From Chryseobacterium sp. G0162 (lineage in GTDB: Bacteria > Bacteroidota > Bacteroidia > Flavobacteriales > Weeksellaceae): DNA of 64,000 bases. Location: positions 2,758,001-2,822,000 of the forward strand of contig NZ_CP033922.1 of assembly GCF_003815715.1 (NCBI RefSeq), given 5' to 3'. Below, piece after piece: positions 1-7,494 of the stretch. The number at the start of each line of letters is the position of its first letter. Within the stretch, counting starts at the first letter, position 1. The notes under the pieces were generated by a model. That model was not told where the DNA came from. It worked only from the letters and a program-made list of their open reading frames with translations, and ran no database searches. A program made the position numbers and the translations under genes.

Positions 1-245
1 GGAGTGCTGCACAGGAAATGTGGTTAGAAGTAAGTTCTGTTTCCAACTTTGAAACATTCCAGGCTAACAGATTAAAGTGCCGTTACAAAGCAGATGGAAA
101 ATCTCAATTGGTTCACACCCTGAATGGGTCTGCAATGGCATTGCCAAGAATTATGGCAGCATTGTTAGAGAACAATCAGACAGCAGAAGGAATTAAACTT
201 CCTAAGAAGATTGCTGAATATGCAAGATTTGATACAATCAACTAA
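1..245 (+). CDS. serS: Seryl-tRNA synthetase, C-terminal end (partial)
   Basis: The reading frame is open from the window edge (codons in phase with base 3) to a stop at 243-245, so only about the last 80 residues are present. They contain the class II motif 3 region of SerRS: VSSVSNFETFQANRLKCRY, then HTLNGSAMALPRIMAALLEN, whose conserved arginine binds ATP. The enzyme charges tRNA-Ser with serine in the cytoplasm. The internal ATG at base 18 is not a real start. A strong hairpin follows 20 bases after the stop. The family assignment is secure; the start lies outside the window. Confidence 0.95.
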   Translation, partial: SAAQEMWLEVSSVSNFETFQANRLKCRYKADGKSQLVHTLNGSAMALPRIMAALLENNQTAEGIKLPKKIAEYARFDTIN

Positions 246-264
246 TTTGATTGATCTCCAAATA

Positions 265-291
265 AAAACCCACCGGATTCCGGTGGGTTTT
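265..291. terminator. Bidirectional intrinsic terminator
   Basis: Perfect stem CCCACCGG (269-276) / CCGGTGGG (280-287) with loop ATT, flanked by AAAA and TTTT. It lies between the convergent serS (+) and the lipoprotein gene (-) and has a T-run in both directions, so it can end the cbb3 locus as well as serS. Confidence 0.9.
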
Positions 292-297
292 GTTATT

Positions 298-1035
298 TTA
301 TTCCGTAATGATTATAATCTTTTTATCAGCATTTTTCAATTTTACATCCTTATCATATATGGCTTTCAAATCGTATTCTATTCTTACTGAATAATCATCT
401 ACCTGTTTCAGCCAGTCATGCCTGCCGGTGATCGATTTTATTTTACTTTCGAACTTTAAAGTAGTCCCGATATTTTTGAAAAACATTTCCATCATGCCTT
501 CCATTTTTTCTGATTCTTCCTTTGAAGTTTTGGCTCGGATTGCCGCTTCAATAGATCCCAAATTAAAGTTATCTGTATCAATGGTAAGAGTCTTTCCGTC
601 CCAATGATTGTAAATATTCTGATCTATGGCTAATCTTCCCTCTTTGGTCATACTTTTCACAGACTGATAATCCTCTGTTGTAAAACTTTCCATTTTAAGG
701 GAAAAACCTGCCAATTTATTGTTTTCTTTATTTGATTTTATGAATACCTTTTTCATGATTTTTAGGGTATCCGGATCTTTAGTCTTTAACGTGCCTTCCT
801 GCTTTGCAAGATCATACATACTTTTCCAGGTGGTCGGTAGTTTATCTATTTGTTCAAATTCTTGTTGTTTTAACGAATCAGGAGTCATCGCCATCATTTC
901 TGATATAAATTCTCTTGTATCAACATCCGTCACAGAGGTAATTACTTTATCGGTATGGTAGATAATCTCAGAATTGACACTACAGGATTGCAACATAAAC
1001 AAGCTTATTAAAAATAAGACGATTGCTTTTTTCAT
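298..1035 (-). CDS. Predicted lipoprotein of unknown function
   Basis: The 245-residue product begins with a hydrophobic signal ending in the lipobox LQSC at about residue 18, so it is predicted to be exported and lipidated. The rest is soluble and charged, with many Lys, Asp and Glu and no motif I recognise. It is the last gene of the minus-strand cbb3 cluster, 19 bases after the DsbD-like gene and just before the shared terminator. Cotranscription is likely, but nothing in the sequence ties it to oxidase assembly. Confidence 0.7.
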   Translation of the reverse strand: MKKAIVLFLISLFMLQSCSVNSEIIYHTDKVITSVTDVDTREFISEMMAMTPDSLKQQEFEQIDKLPTTWKSMYDLAKQEGTLKTKDPDTLKIMKKVFIKSNKENNKLAGFSLKMESFTTEDYQSVKSMTKEGRLAIDQNIYNHWDGKTLTIDTDNFNLGSIEAAIRAKTSKEESEKMEGMMEMFFKNIGTTLKFESKIKSITGRHDWLKQVDDYSVRIEYDLKAIYDKDVKLKNADKKIIIITE

Positions 1036-1054
1036 GGTATATTATAAATTCTAG

Positions 1055-1780
1055 TTAATGGCAGTTCACAGCTCCATTAGGATCTTTTGAAATAGTCATG
1101 GACTCTGCTTTTGGCGAAACATAAGGAATGCCCAGTTCTAGGCCTCTGAGAATGAAAAGTCCACCCAAAATAATCATAATGACAGGCACCGCCTTTAAAA
1201 TTTTTGTTCTGAAGGCCTGATTCATGAGGTTTCCAGCTAGAACGATGGCAAACATGAATGGAAGGGTTCCTAAACCAAATAAAGCCATATATAAAGCTCC
1301 CTGCCATATTCCTCCGCCTGCAAGGCTTGCAGTGAGAGCCATATAAACCATTCCGCAGGGTAAAAAGCCATTAAGAATTCCAGTTGTAAATCTTGAACGG
1401 TAATCAGCTTTTTGCAGGAGACGTCCTAAATTTGACTTTACTGAATATAAAAATTTGGACAAAAAAGGAATCTTTGAAGCAAAATCTTTTCCACCAAATG
1501 AAAATACAGCCATAATAATAAGCAGGATGCCGGCAGTGATGGTCAGGTATTTTTGAAAACCAGCCATCTCAAATCCCTGTCCTATAATTCCAAGAAGCGC
1601 ACCTAATAATGAATAGGTGAAAATCCTTCCAAACTGATAAGTAAGATTTTGAAGATAAAAATTGGCTGCCTGTTTTTTTGTTAATCCCATCGATAAAGCT
1701 ATAGGCCCACACATTCCGATACAATGAAAACCGGAAGCAAAGCCTAACGCAATAGCCGATATAACAAGTCCTATTTCCAT
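1055..1780 (-). CDS. DsbD-like/TauE-SafE-type membrane protein linked to the cbb3 oxidase
   Basis: A 241-residue polytopic membrane protein with about six hydrophobic segments. The first helix carries the motif FHCIGMCGPIALS and a later one NGFLPCGMVYMAL; these paired Cys-containing helices are typical of the DsbD_2/UreH-like family. Members next to ccoG and ccoH are thought to act in oxidase maturation, for example thiol or copper handling; that role is inferred from position. It overlaps ccoH by 10 bases, which implies translational coupling. Databases often call such proteins sulfite exporters, but no sequence feature here supports sulfite transport. Confidence 0.8.
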   Translation of the reverse strand: MEIGLVISAIALGFASGFHCIGMCGPIALSMGLTKKQAANFYLQNLTYQFGRIFTYSLLGALLGIIGQGFEMAGFQKYLTITAGILLIIMAVFSFGGKDFASKIPFLSKFLYSVKSNLGRLLQKADYRSRFTTGILNGFLPCGMVYMALTASLAGGGIWQGALYMALFGLGTLPFMFAIVLAGNLMNQAFRTKILKAVPVIMIILGGLFILRGLELGIPYVSPKAESMTISKDPNGAVNCH

Positions 1781-2223
1781 ATCACATCATAATCCATTCT
1801 ATAGTCTGTTTTGTCCTTCGTCCAACTCAGTCTTAAGGTATAATTACCCATTTTCAATACCTGTGCAGGAATAATGAAAGAATGGTTGGCATCAAGTTCT
1901 ACAGATTTTTTGATATCTAAATTCTGGTCGTCGGTTCTGTTTAAAACAAACTTTACCGTAGTGTTTGAGTTATTATAATCTTTTGGAAAATTGATTTTAA
2001 TTCCTTGAGTGTCCTGGCTGTATACAGGTTTTTCCTGTAGTTCATCTGCTCTTTTCTTGGAATCAATTACATCCTGGTATTGTAATTCCTCTTCATAATA
2101 ATTATCGGTTACCATTTCAGAGTTCTTTTGTCCGTTCGGGAAAAGAAACATCATGGATAATATGAAAATAATAAATGCTAATAATGCAATTACAACACCG
2201 TGTCCCCAACTAAAGTTCTTCAT
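1771..2223 (-). CDS. ccoH: FixH/CcoH family oxidase assembly protein
   Basis: A 150-residue protein with one N-terminal transmembrane helix (about residues 9-30), then an acidic stretch and a beta-rich periplasmic domain ending near YDVIWK, the layout of the FixH family. FixH/CcoH is needed for assembly or stability of cbb3 cytochrome c oxidase and is usually encoded with ccoG. It starts 9 bases after ccoG ends and overlaps the next gene. Sequence identity in this family is low; the call rests on topology plus position between ccoG and the DsbD-like gene. Confidence 0.85.
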   Translation of the reverse strand: MKNFSWGHGVVIALLAFIIFILSMMFLFPNGQKNSEMVTDNYYEEELQYQDVIDSKKRADELQEKPVYSQDTQGIKINFPKDYNNSNTTVKFVLNRTDDQNLDIKKSVELDANHSFIIPAQVLKMGNYTLRLSWTKDKTDYRMDYDVIWK

Positions 2224-2232
2224 TTTGTCTAA

Positions 2233-3687
2233 TTAAAATTGTAATTTAAATGGTCCTTCAAAATAAGTTTGATAAGAATCTACCAGTTTACCTTTCATAT
2301 CGTAAACTCCGATCGTAATGTTCTGTTTAGAAAGCTTCATTTCATCTTCCGGAAAGCTGATATTGATCGTTCCTTTGGTAATTTTATCTCTATCTACCTG
2401 AATTTTACTAGATGCACTGTAAGTGATTTCTCCATGTGCAGGATCTATTACCTTGATGGTAACAATTTTCTTTTCATTGGTTTTATTCAGGAAAGTATAA
2501 TTATAAGTATTGATAATTTTTCCTTCTTTCACAAAGAATGTGCTTCCAGCGGGCTTAATGAATTTAGCTTCCATTTCCCCACGGCTGTATAATAGATACC
2601 CTAAGAATCCTACCAGAAGAAATAAGAATATACTGAATCCTTTCATTCTTCCTGTAAATTTAAACTGAGTTTGTTTTTCAATTTCATTTTCAGAAGCATA
2701 CCTTACCAAGCCTTTTGGAAGACCTACTTTTTCCATGACTTCGTCACAGGCATCAATACATGCCGTACAGTTGATACATTCCAGCTGCTGTCCGTCTCTG
2801 ATATCAATTCCGGTAGGACATACGACTACACACTGATGACAATCTATACAGTCTCCTTTACCGGCTGCTTTTCTGTCTTCACCCTTTCTCCATTTTGATC
2901 TGTTTTCTCCTCTTTTGAAATCGTAGAAAACGTTGATTGTATCTTTATCAATCAATACTCCCTGAAGTCTTCCGTATGGGCATACCAAAGTACATACCTG
3001 TTCTCTGAACCACGCAAATACAAAGTAAAATGCAGCAGTAAGCAGAATCATTACAATGAAATTGGTAGGATGCGTAAAGGGTCCTTCAGAAACAATTTTG
3101 AATACTTGTTCATATCCCACAATATACATAAACATAAAGTGAGTGATGATGAGTGAAATAATGATATAAACAGACCATTTTAAAGTTCTTTTCCAGATCT
3201 TCTCGCTGTCCCATTCCTGTCTGTCCAGCTTCATCTGCTTGTTTCGGTCACCTTCAATCAGATATTCGATTTTACGGAAAATGGATTCCATAAAAATTGT
3301 CTGAGGGCAAATCCACCCGCAGAAAATTCTTCCGAATGCAATCGTAAAAACGATAATAAAGATTAAAGATGCGATGGCACCTAAAGTCAGGATAAAAAAG
3401 TCTTGAGGATAGAAAGGCTGTCCAAAAATGAAAAACTCTCTGTCTATGACGTTGAACATCAACAATGGGTTACCATTGATTTTGATGAACGGTAATGAAA
3501 AATAAATGATTAATAGTAGATAACTTACAATGTTTCTATAGTTGGTGTATTTCCCTTTTGGTTTTCTCGGAAATACCCATCTTCTTTTACCGGATTGCTC
3601 CATTGTCCCGATAGAATCTCTGTAAGTCTCAGGGTCCAGAACCTGTCCCTGTCCGCCTCGTACTTCTATTTCTTCTATGTCTGACAT
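2233..3687 (-). CDS. ccoG: Cytochrome c oxidase accessory protein, 4Fe-4S ferredoxin type
   Basis: A 484-residue integral membrane iron-sulfur protein (RdxA/FixG/CcoG family). There are membrane segments near 52-72, 98-120, 171-192 and 208-226, and another near 342-362. Membrane-associated cysteine motifs are CGWICP (C123, C127) and CTLVCP (C232, C236). A ferredoxin domain holds two CxxCxxCxxxC clusters, C280/283/286/290 and C304/307/310/314. The C-terminal part is an Ig-like periplasmic domain. CcoG is known as a copper reductase for cbb3 biogenesis. It follows ccoP after a strong hairpin, so it may have its own promoter or depend on read-through. Confidence 0.95.
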   Translation of the reverse strand: MSDIEEIEVRGGQGQVLDPETYRDSIGTMEQSGKRRWVFPRKPKGKYTNYRNIVSYLLLIIYFSLPFIKINGNPLLMFNVIDREFFIFGQPFYPQDFFILTLGAIASLIFIIVFTIAFGRIFCGWICPQTIFMESIFRKIEYLIEGDRNKQMKLDRQEWDSEKIWKRTLKWSVYIIISLIITHFMFMYIVGYEQVFKIVSEGPFTHPTNFIVMILLTAAFYFVFAWFREQVCTLVCPYGRLQGVLIDKDTINVFYDFKRGENRSKWRKGEDRKAAGKGDCIDCHQCVVVCPTGIDIRDGQQLECINCTACIDACDEVMEKVGLPKGLVRYASENEIEKQTQFKFTGRMKGFSIFLFLLVGFLGYLLYSRGEMEAKFIKPAGSTFFVKEGKIINTYNYTFLNKTNEKKIVTIKVIDPAHGEITYSASSKIQVDRDKITKGTINISFPEDEMKLSKQNITIGVYDMKGKLVDSYQTYFEGPFKLQF

Positions 3688-3708
3688 ATTGTAATGTGTT
3701 TAAAAAAG

Positions 3709-3759
3709 AAAAAACATAATTCGTTACTATTTTTAAGGTAATAACAAATTATGTTTTTT
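3709..3759. terminator. Hairpin between ccoP and ccoG
   Basis: A perfect 13-bp stem (3709-3721 with 3747-3759, AAAAAACATAATT and its complement) with smaller internal pairing and A/T runs at the ends. It lies in the 95-bp gap between ccoP and ccoG. It would act as a terminator or attenuator, leaving less transcript for ccoG-ccoH than for the structural genes. Confidence 0.7.
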
Positions 3760-3782
3760 TCATATGTTTCTAATTTTCTAAA

Positions 3783-4664
3783 TTATTCTTTTTCCCAATG
3801 TGCTTCAGTTCCCTGAGGAGCAGCTCCTCCTTGAGCCTGAGTCACTGGCGGTAATTCCTGGTTGATGTGATATACATACGCTGCAATCTTTTCAATTTCA
3901 GCTCCAGAAACTTCCCCGTTTTTACCAAATGCTCTCATCGCCGGGTTAGTAGGAGAACCATTCCAGTCCATGTGGAATACGTTTTTGAATAACGTCTTCT
4001 CAGGCTGGTTGATCCAGAAGTTATCAGTAAGGTTTGGACCAATACCTCCACTACCGTCTTCTTTGTGACAAGATGCACAGTTTGTCTTGAATAATTCTTT
4101 ACCTTCTGCAATATTATCAGCTGAATATTTAGCTGTTTCTATTGTTACAGGTGGCTGGCTTGCTTCATAAATTGCAATACTTGCCAATTGTTCTTTGTAT
4201 TCTTTTTCATATTCGCTTAATGGGTGAGCGAAATCTGTAAACGCATACGCTGCAATATATACAATACAAAAAGCAGTCCCAAAGTAGAATAAACCTACCC
4301 ACCATTTTGGTAATTGGTTATCCAGCTCCATAATTCCATCGAAACCATGGTCAATAAGGATATCTTTTTCTTCCGTATCAGATTGCTTTTTGAAGGCAGC
4401 TGCATACATTCTTTTGAAGAAAGGGATTTTCTTTTCAGCTAAATAAGCCGCTTTCTCTTCCGGAGATAATTTTTTGAATTTGTTGTTTTCAATCAAATCT
4501 CCAATAGCACTGTGGATAAAGGCAAGGATACCAGCTATCACAACAGTTCCCCAGAAGTAAGGCGAAGCTAGGAACGCGTAGCTCTGCACAAACAAATAAT
4601 AAAAAACTATTAAAAGTCCGATTATTATCAAGATGTTTACAACAACAGGTGTTCTTTGTTTCAT
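3783..4664 (-). CDS. ccoP: cbb3-type cytochrome c oxidase subunit III, monohaem form
   Basis: A 293-residue membrane-anchored c-type cytochrome. Two hydrophobic N-terminal helices are followed by a cytosolic stretch, another helix with the FixP_N-like motif NQLPKWWVGLFYFGTAF near residues 115-135, and a single cytochrome c domain. The haem motif CASCH is at about residues 196-200 and the distal Met probably lies in NPAMRAFG. Proteobacterial CcoP carries two haems; only one CxxCH is present here. CcoP passes electrons to the catalytic subunit. It lies 10 bases after ccoQ. Confidence 0.93.
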   Translation of the reverse strand: MKQRTPVVVNILIIIGLLIVFYYLFVQSYAFLASPYFWGTVVIAGILAFIHSAIGDLIENNKFKKLSPEEKAAYLAEKKIPFFKRMYAAAFKKQSDTEEKDILIDHGFDGIMELDNQLPKWWVGLFYFGTAFCIVYIAAYAFTDFAHPLSEYEKEYKEQLASIAIYEASQPPVTIETAKYSADNIAEGKELFKTNCASCHKEDGSGGIGPNLTDNFWINQPEKTLFKNVFHMDWNGSPTNPAMRAFGKNGEVSGAEIEKIAAYVYHINQELPPVTQAQGGAAPQGTEAHWEKE

Positions 4665-4674
4665 AAAAAATAGT

Positions 4675-4875
4675 TTAATTTTTTAAATTAAAATCGTCGT
4701 CTTCATCCTCTCCAAGGGGAGCTTCTTCTTCCTCTTTGTAATATTTCTTAGGCTTGCTAAAAACATAGATTACCAGAGCTACGAAGAACAGCATAAAGAA
4801 AATCAGAGCCAGTGTCTGGTAGAAGCCAGCATTTTCTGTATTGGATAATATATCTTTAAAGTTCTGAGGAATCAT
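4675..4875 (-). CDS. ccoQ: CcoQ-like small subunit of the cbb3 oxidase
   Basis: A 66-residue protein with one transmembrane helix (about 18-40), then the short positive stretch KPKKYYKEEEE and an acidic tail. Its size, topology and position between ccoNO and ccoP match CcoQ, which stabilises the oxidase complex. The sequence is too short for strong homology; genomic position carries most of the weight. Confidence 0.85.
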   Translation of the reverse strand: MIPQNFKDILSNTENAGFYQTLALIFFMLFFVALVIYVFSKPKKYYKEEEEAPLGEDEDDDFNLKN

Positions 4876-4892
4876 ACTAACCTTTAATGTTT

Positions 4893-7154
4893 TTAGTTAT
4901 TACTTGCTGTTTTAATTTCAGTTGTTTTAATATCTGTTCCTAATCTCTGAAGGTAAGAAATAAGAGCAATAATTTCTTTTTTCTCTAATTCTCCCTGAGG
5001 TCTCTTAGCATAAGCCTCTTTCAAGTCATTTGCTTCAGAGAAGATATCTTTTACAATTTTTGCCGATTGGTTGTCTGCCCACTTATCTGCAGAGTCAATT
5101 TGAGCTTTTGTATAAGGTACATCAAATGTATTCTTCATCAGCTTCAATTTATCTACCATTTTAGATCTGTCTAAGTTAGTAGCAATTAACCAAGGGTAAC
5201 GAGGCATGATAGAACCTGCAGAGGTTGATCTTGGGTTATACATGTGCTTGTAGTGCCAAGAACTTGGGTTTTTACCTCCTTCTCTATGTAAATCCGGTCC
5301 TGTTCTCTTAGATCCCCAAAGGAATGGTCTGTCATATACAAATTCCCCAGCTTTAGAGTACTGTCCGTTTTTACCGTTAAATCTTGTAATCTCATCCCTG
5401 AACGGTCTGATCATCTGAGAGTGACAAGCATTACATCCTTCACGGATATAAATATCTCTACCTTCAAGTTCAAGCGGAGAATAAGGCTTCACTGCTGAAA
5501 TAGTAGGTACGCTTTTCTTAAGGGATAGGGTAGGGATGATTTCAACCATACTTCCTATTGAAATTGTAAACAATGATAATACTGTTAACAATAATGGCAT
5601 TCTTTCCAACCAAAGGTGGAATCCTTCTCCTTCTTTACGTTTGTTCCCGATGTTTGCTAATGCAGGTGCTTCAGCAGGAACTTCTTTCTGGAATGATCCT
5701 TTTCTTACCGTAGCAATTACGTTAACGATCATTAAGATTGCTCCGGAAATATAGAAGATACCTCCTAAGAATCTCATTTTGAAGTAAGGAATGATCGCTG
5801 TAACAGTATCCAACCAGTTTTTCCATAATAATGTTCCGTCCGGGTTGAATTGTTTCCACATTAATCCTTGTGTGAATCCGGAAATATACATTGGTACTGC
5901 ATAGAAAATAATTCCTAAAGTCCCTAACCAGAAATGCCAGTTAGCTAATTTTACAGACCAAATTTTTGTTCTCCACATAATAGGTACCAGGTAATAGATA
6001 ACCCCGAATGCCATGAAACCATTCCATCCAAGAGCTCCTAAGTGTACGTGACCAATAACCCAGTCAGTAAAGTGACCAATTTTGTTGATGTTTTTCGTTG
6101 CCAATAGTGGTCCTTCAAACGTTGCCATACCATAACAAGTAACAGCTACTACGAAGAACTTAAGGATAGGATTTTCTCTTACTTTATCCCAAGCTCCTCT
6201 TAAGGTAAGAAGACCATTTAACATTCCTCCCCAAGACGGTGCGATAAGCATGATAGAGAAACCTGTTCCTACTGCCTGTGCCCATGCTGGAAGAGCGGTA
6301 TACTGAAGGTGGTGAGGACCAGCCCAGATATATACGAAGATTAGTGACCAAAAGTGAATAATAGACAGCTTATATGAGAATACAGGTCTGTCTGCCGCTT
6401 TTGGTAAGAAGTAATACATTAAACCTAGAACCGGAGTTGTCAATACGAATGCTACCGCATTGTGACCATACCACCATTGTACGATGGCATCTTTTGCTCC
6501 TGCGTATGCAGAATAAGACTTCCAGCCAGAGAAAGATAATGGAACTTCAAGATTGTTGAAGATGTGAAGCATTGCTACTGCTACCCAAGTTCCAAGATAG
6601 AACCAAATAGCAACATAAAGGTGTCTTACTCTTCTCTTTGAAATAGTGAGAATCATATTAGCCCCGAAAATGATCCATGAGAATGCAATCAGGATATCGA
6701 TCGGCCACTCATGTTCAGCATATTCTTTAGAAGTGTTAATACCCATAAAGAAGGTAATGAACGTAGCAACGATCATAAACTGCCATGTCCAGAAATGAAT
6801 CCAAGATAATGTATCACTGTACATTCTTGTTTTCAATAATCTTTGCGTAGAGTAGTATACCCCTACATAAACAATATTACACACGAACGCAAAGATCACG
6901 GTATTGGTGTGCAACATTCTGATTCTACCAAAACCAAACGCTCCATGAGTGTTTATTAACCCTTGAATATTACCCGATGCCAAACTTTTAATGGTTGTAT
7001 CATCTGTACCGAATAAGAATTCAGGTAATTCAGGGTAGAAAAGCATTAATGCCGCCGTAAGCCCGAACGTAAATCCTATGAAACCAAAGATAATGGTCGC
7101 ATAGAGGAACGCACGGACAATACTATTGTCATAACTAAACTTTTGTGTTTCCAT
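4893..7154 (-). CDS. ccoNO: Fused catalytic subunits I and II of cbb3 cytochrome c oxidase
   Basis: A 753-residue fusion. The N-terminal CcoN part (about 1-500) has about 12-14 membrane helices and the haem/copper ligands: an early His in RIRMLHTNTV, the WYGHNAVAF helix, the HH pair in GPHHLQY (CuB ligands), and HFTDWVIGHVHLGALGWN for the two haems. The C-terminal CcoO part (about 510-753) has a membrane anchor and one c-type haem motif, CNACH, at about 574-578, followed by SQMIRPF. This is the oxygen-reducing core of a high-affinity terminal oxidase. Proteobacteria usually encode ccoN and ccoO separately; the fusion is common in Bacteroidetes. It starts 21 bases after ccoS. Confidence 0.95.
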   Translation of the reverse strand: METQKFSYDNSIVRAFLYATIIFGFIGFTFGLTAALMLFYPELPEFLFGTDDTTIKSLASGNIQGLINTHGAFGFGRIRMLHTNTVIFAFVCNIVYVGVYYSTQRLLKTRMYSDTLSWIHFWTWQFMIVATFITFFMGINTSKEYAEHEWPIDILIAFSWIIFGANMILTISKRRVRHLYVAIWFYLGTWVAVAMLHIFNNLEVPLSFSGWKSYSAYAGAKDAIVQWWYGHNAVAFVLTTPVLGLMYYFLPKAADRPVFSYKLSIIHFWSLIFVYIWAGPHHLQYTALPAWAQAVGTGFSIMLIAPSWGGMLNGLLTLRGAWDKVRENPILKFFVVAVTCYGMATFEGPLLATKNINKIGHFTDWVIGHVHLGALGWNGFMAFGVIYYLVPIMWRTKIWSVKLANWHFWLGTLGIIFYAVPMYISGFTQGLMWKQFNPDGTLLWKNWLDTVTAIIPYFKMRFLGGIFYISGAILMIVNVIATVRKGSFQKEVPAEAPALANIGNKRKEGEGFHLWLERMPLLLTVLSLFTISIGSMVEIIPTLSLKKSVPTISAVKPYSPLELEGRDIYIREGCNACHSQMIRPFRDEITRFNGKNGQYSKAGEFVYDRPFLWGSKRTGPDLHREGGKNPSSWHYKHMYNPRSTSAGSIMPRYPWLIATNLDRSKMVDKLKLMKNTFDVPYTKAQIDSADKWADNQSAKIVKDIFSEANDLKEAYAKRPQGELEKKEIIALISYLQRLGTDIKTTEIKTASNN

Positions 7155-7175
7155 ATCAACTATTCACTATTTTTC

Positions 7176-7385
7176 TCAATTTTTATTATTTTCTCCTATT
7201 TCTTTCTCGTCTTTATTTTTGTCGCCAGTTTCATCTTTTTCCTTGACTTCATCATCGAAAAGGATTCTGACAGCAGGAGATTCGTCGTCTTCAAACTGCC
7301 CTTTTCTGGCATACACTATAAATACGACCAGGAAGATCGCAGCTAAAGAAACACTGCAGACGATCATTAAATATAGAATATCCAT
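7176..7385 (-). CDS. ccoS: cbb3 oxidase assembly protein CcoS
   Basis: A 69-residue protein with an N-terminal transmembrane helix (about 4-26) followed by YARKGQFEDDESPAVRILFDD, the typical CcoS pattern in which a short GQFDD-like motif follows the helix; the tail is highly charged. CcoS is needed for insertion of haem b and copper into the oxidase. It is the first gene of the ccoS-NO-Q-P run. A -7 promoter element ends 7 bases before the ATG, so the mRNA may be leaderless. Confidence 0.9.
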   Translation of the reverse strand: MDILYLMIVCSVSLAAIFLVVFIVYARKGQFEDDESPAVRILFDDEVKEKDETGDKNKDEKEIGENNKN

Positions 7386-7392
7386 TGGACAA

Positions 7393-7447
7393 CAAAATTA
7401 ACCTATTTTCGGGGTTCAAATTTAGTGAAAAATAATGACATTCATCA
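7393..7447 (-). promoter_or_regulatory. Promoter region of ccoS-ccoNO-ccoQ-ccoP with possible FNR-type site
   Basis: On the minus strand there are two TAnnTTTG elements: TAATTTTG (7400-7393) and TAAATTTG (7424-7417). The TTG of the upstream one lies 16 bases before the downstream one and could be its -33. Further upstream is TGAC-N4-ATCA (7436-7447), one mismatch from the FNR core TGAT-N4-ATCA. The divergent Crp/Fnr gene makes such a site plausible, but it is short and unproven. Confidence 0.5.
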
Positions 7448-7494
7448 CGAAATGCCGATTTCAGCTAATTTAAAATCAGTCTAAATAAGAGGGT

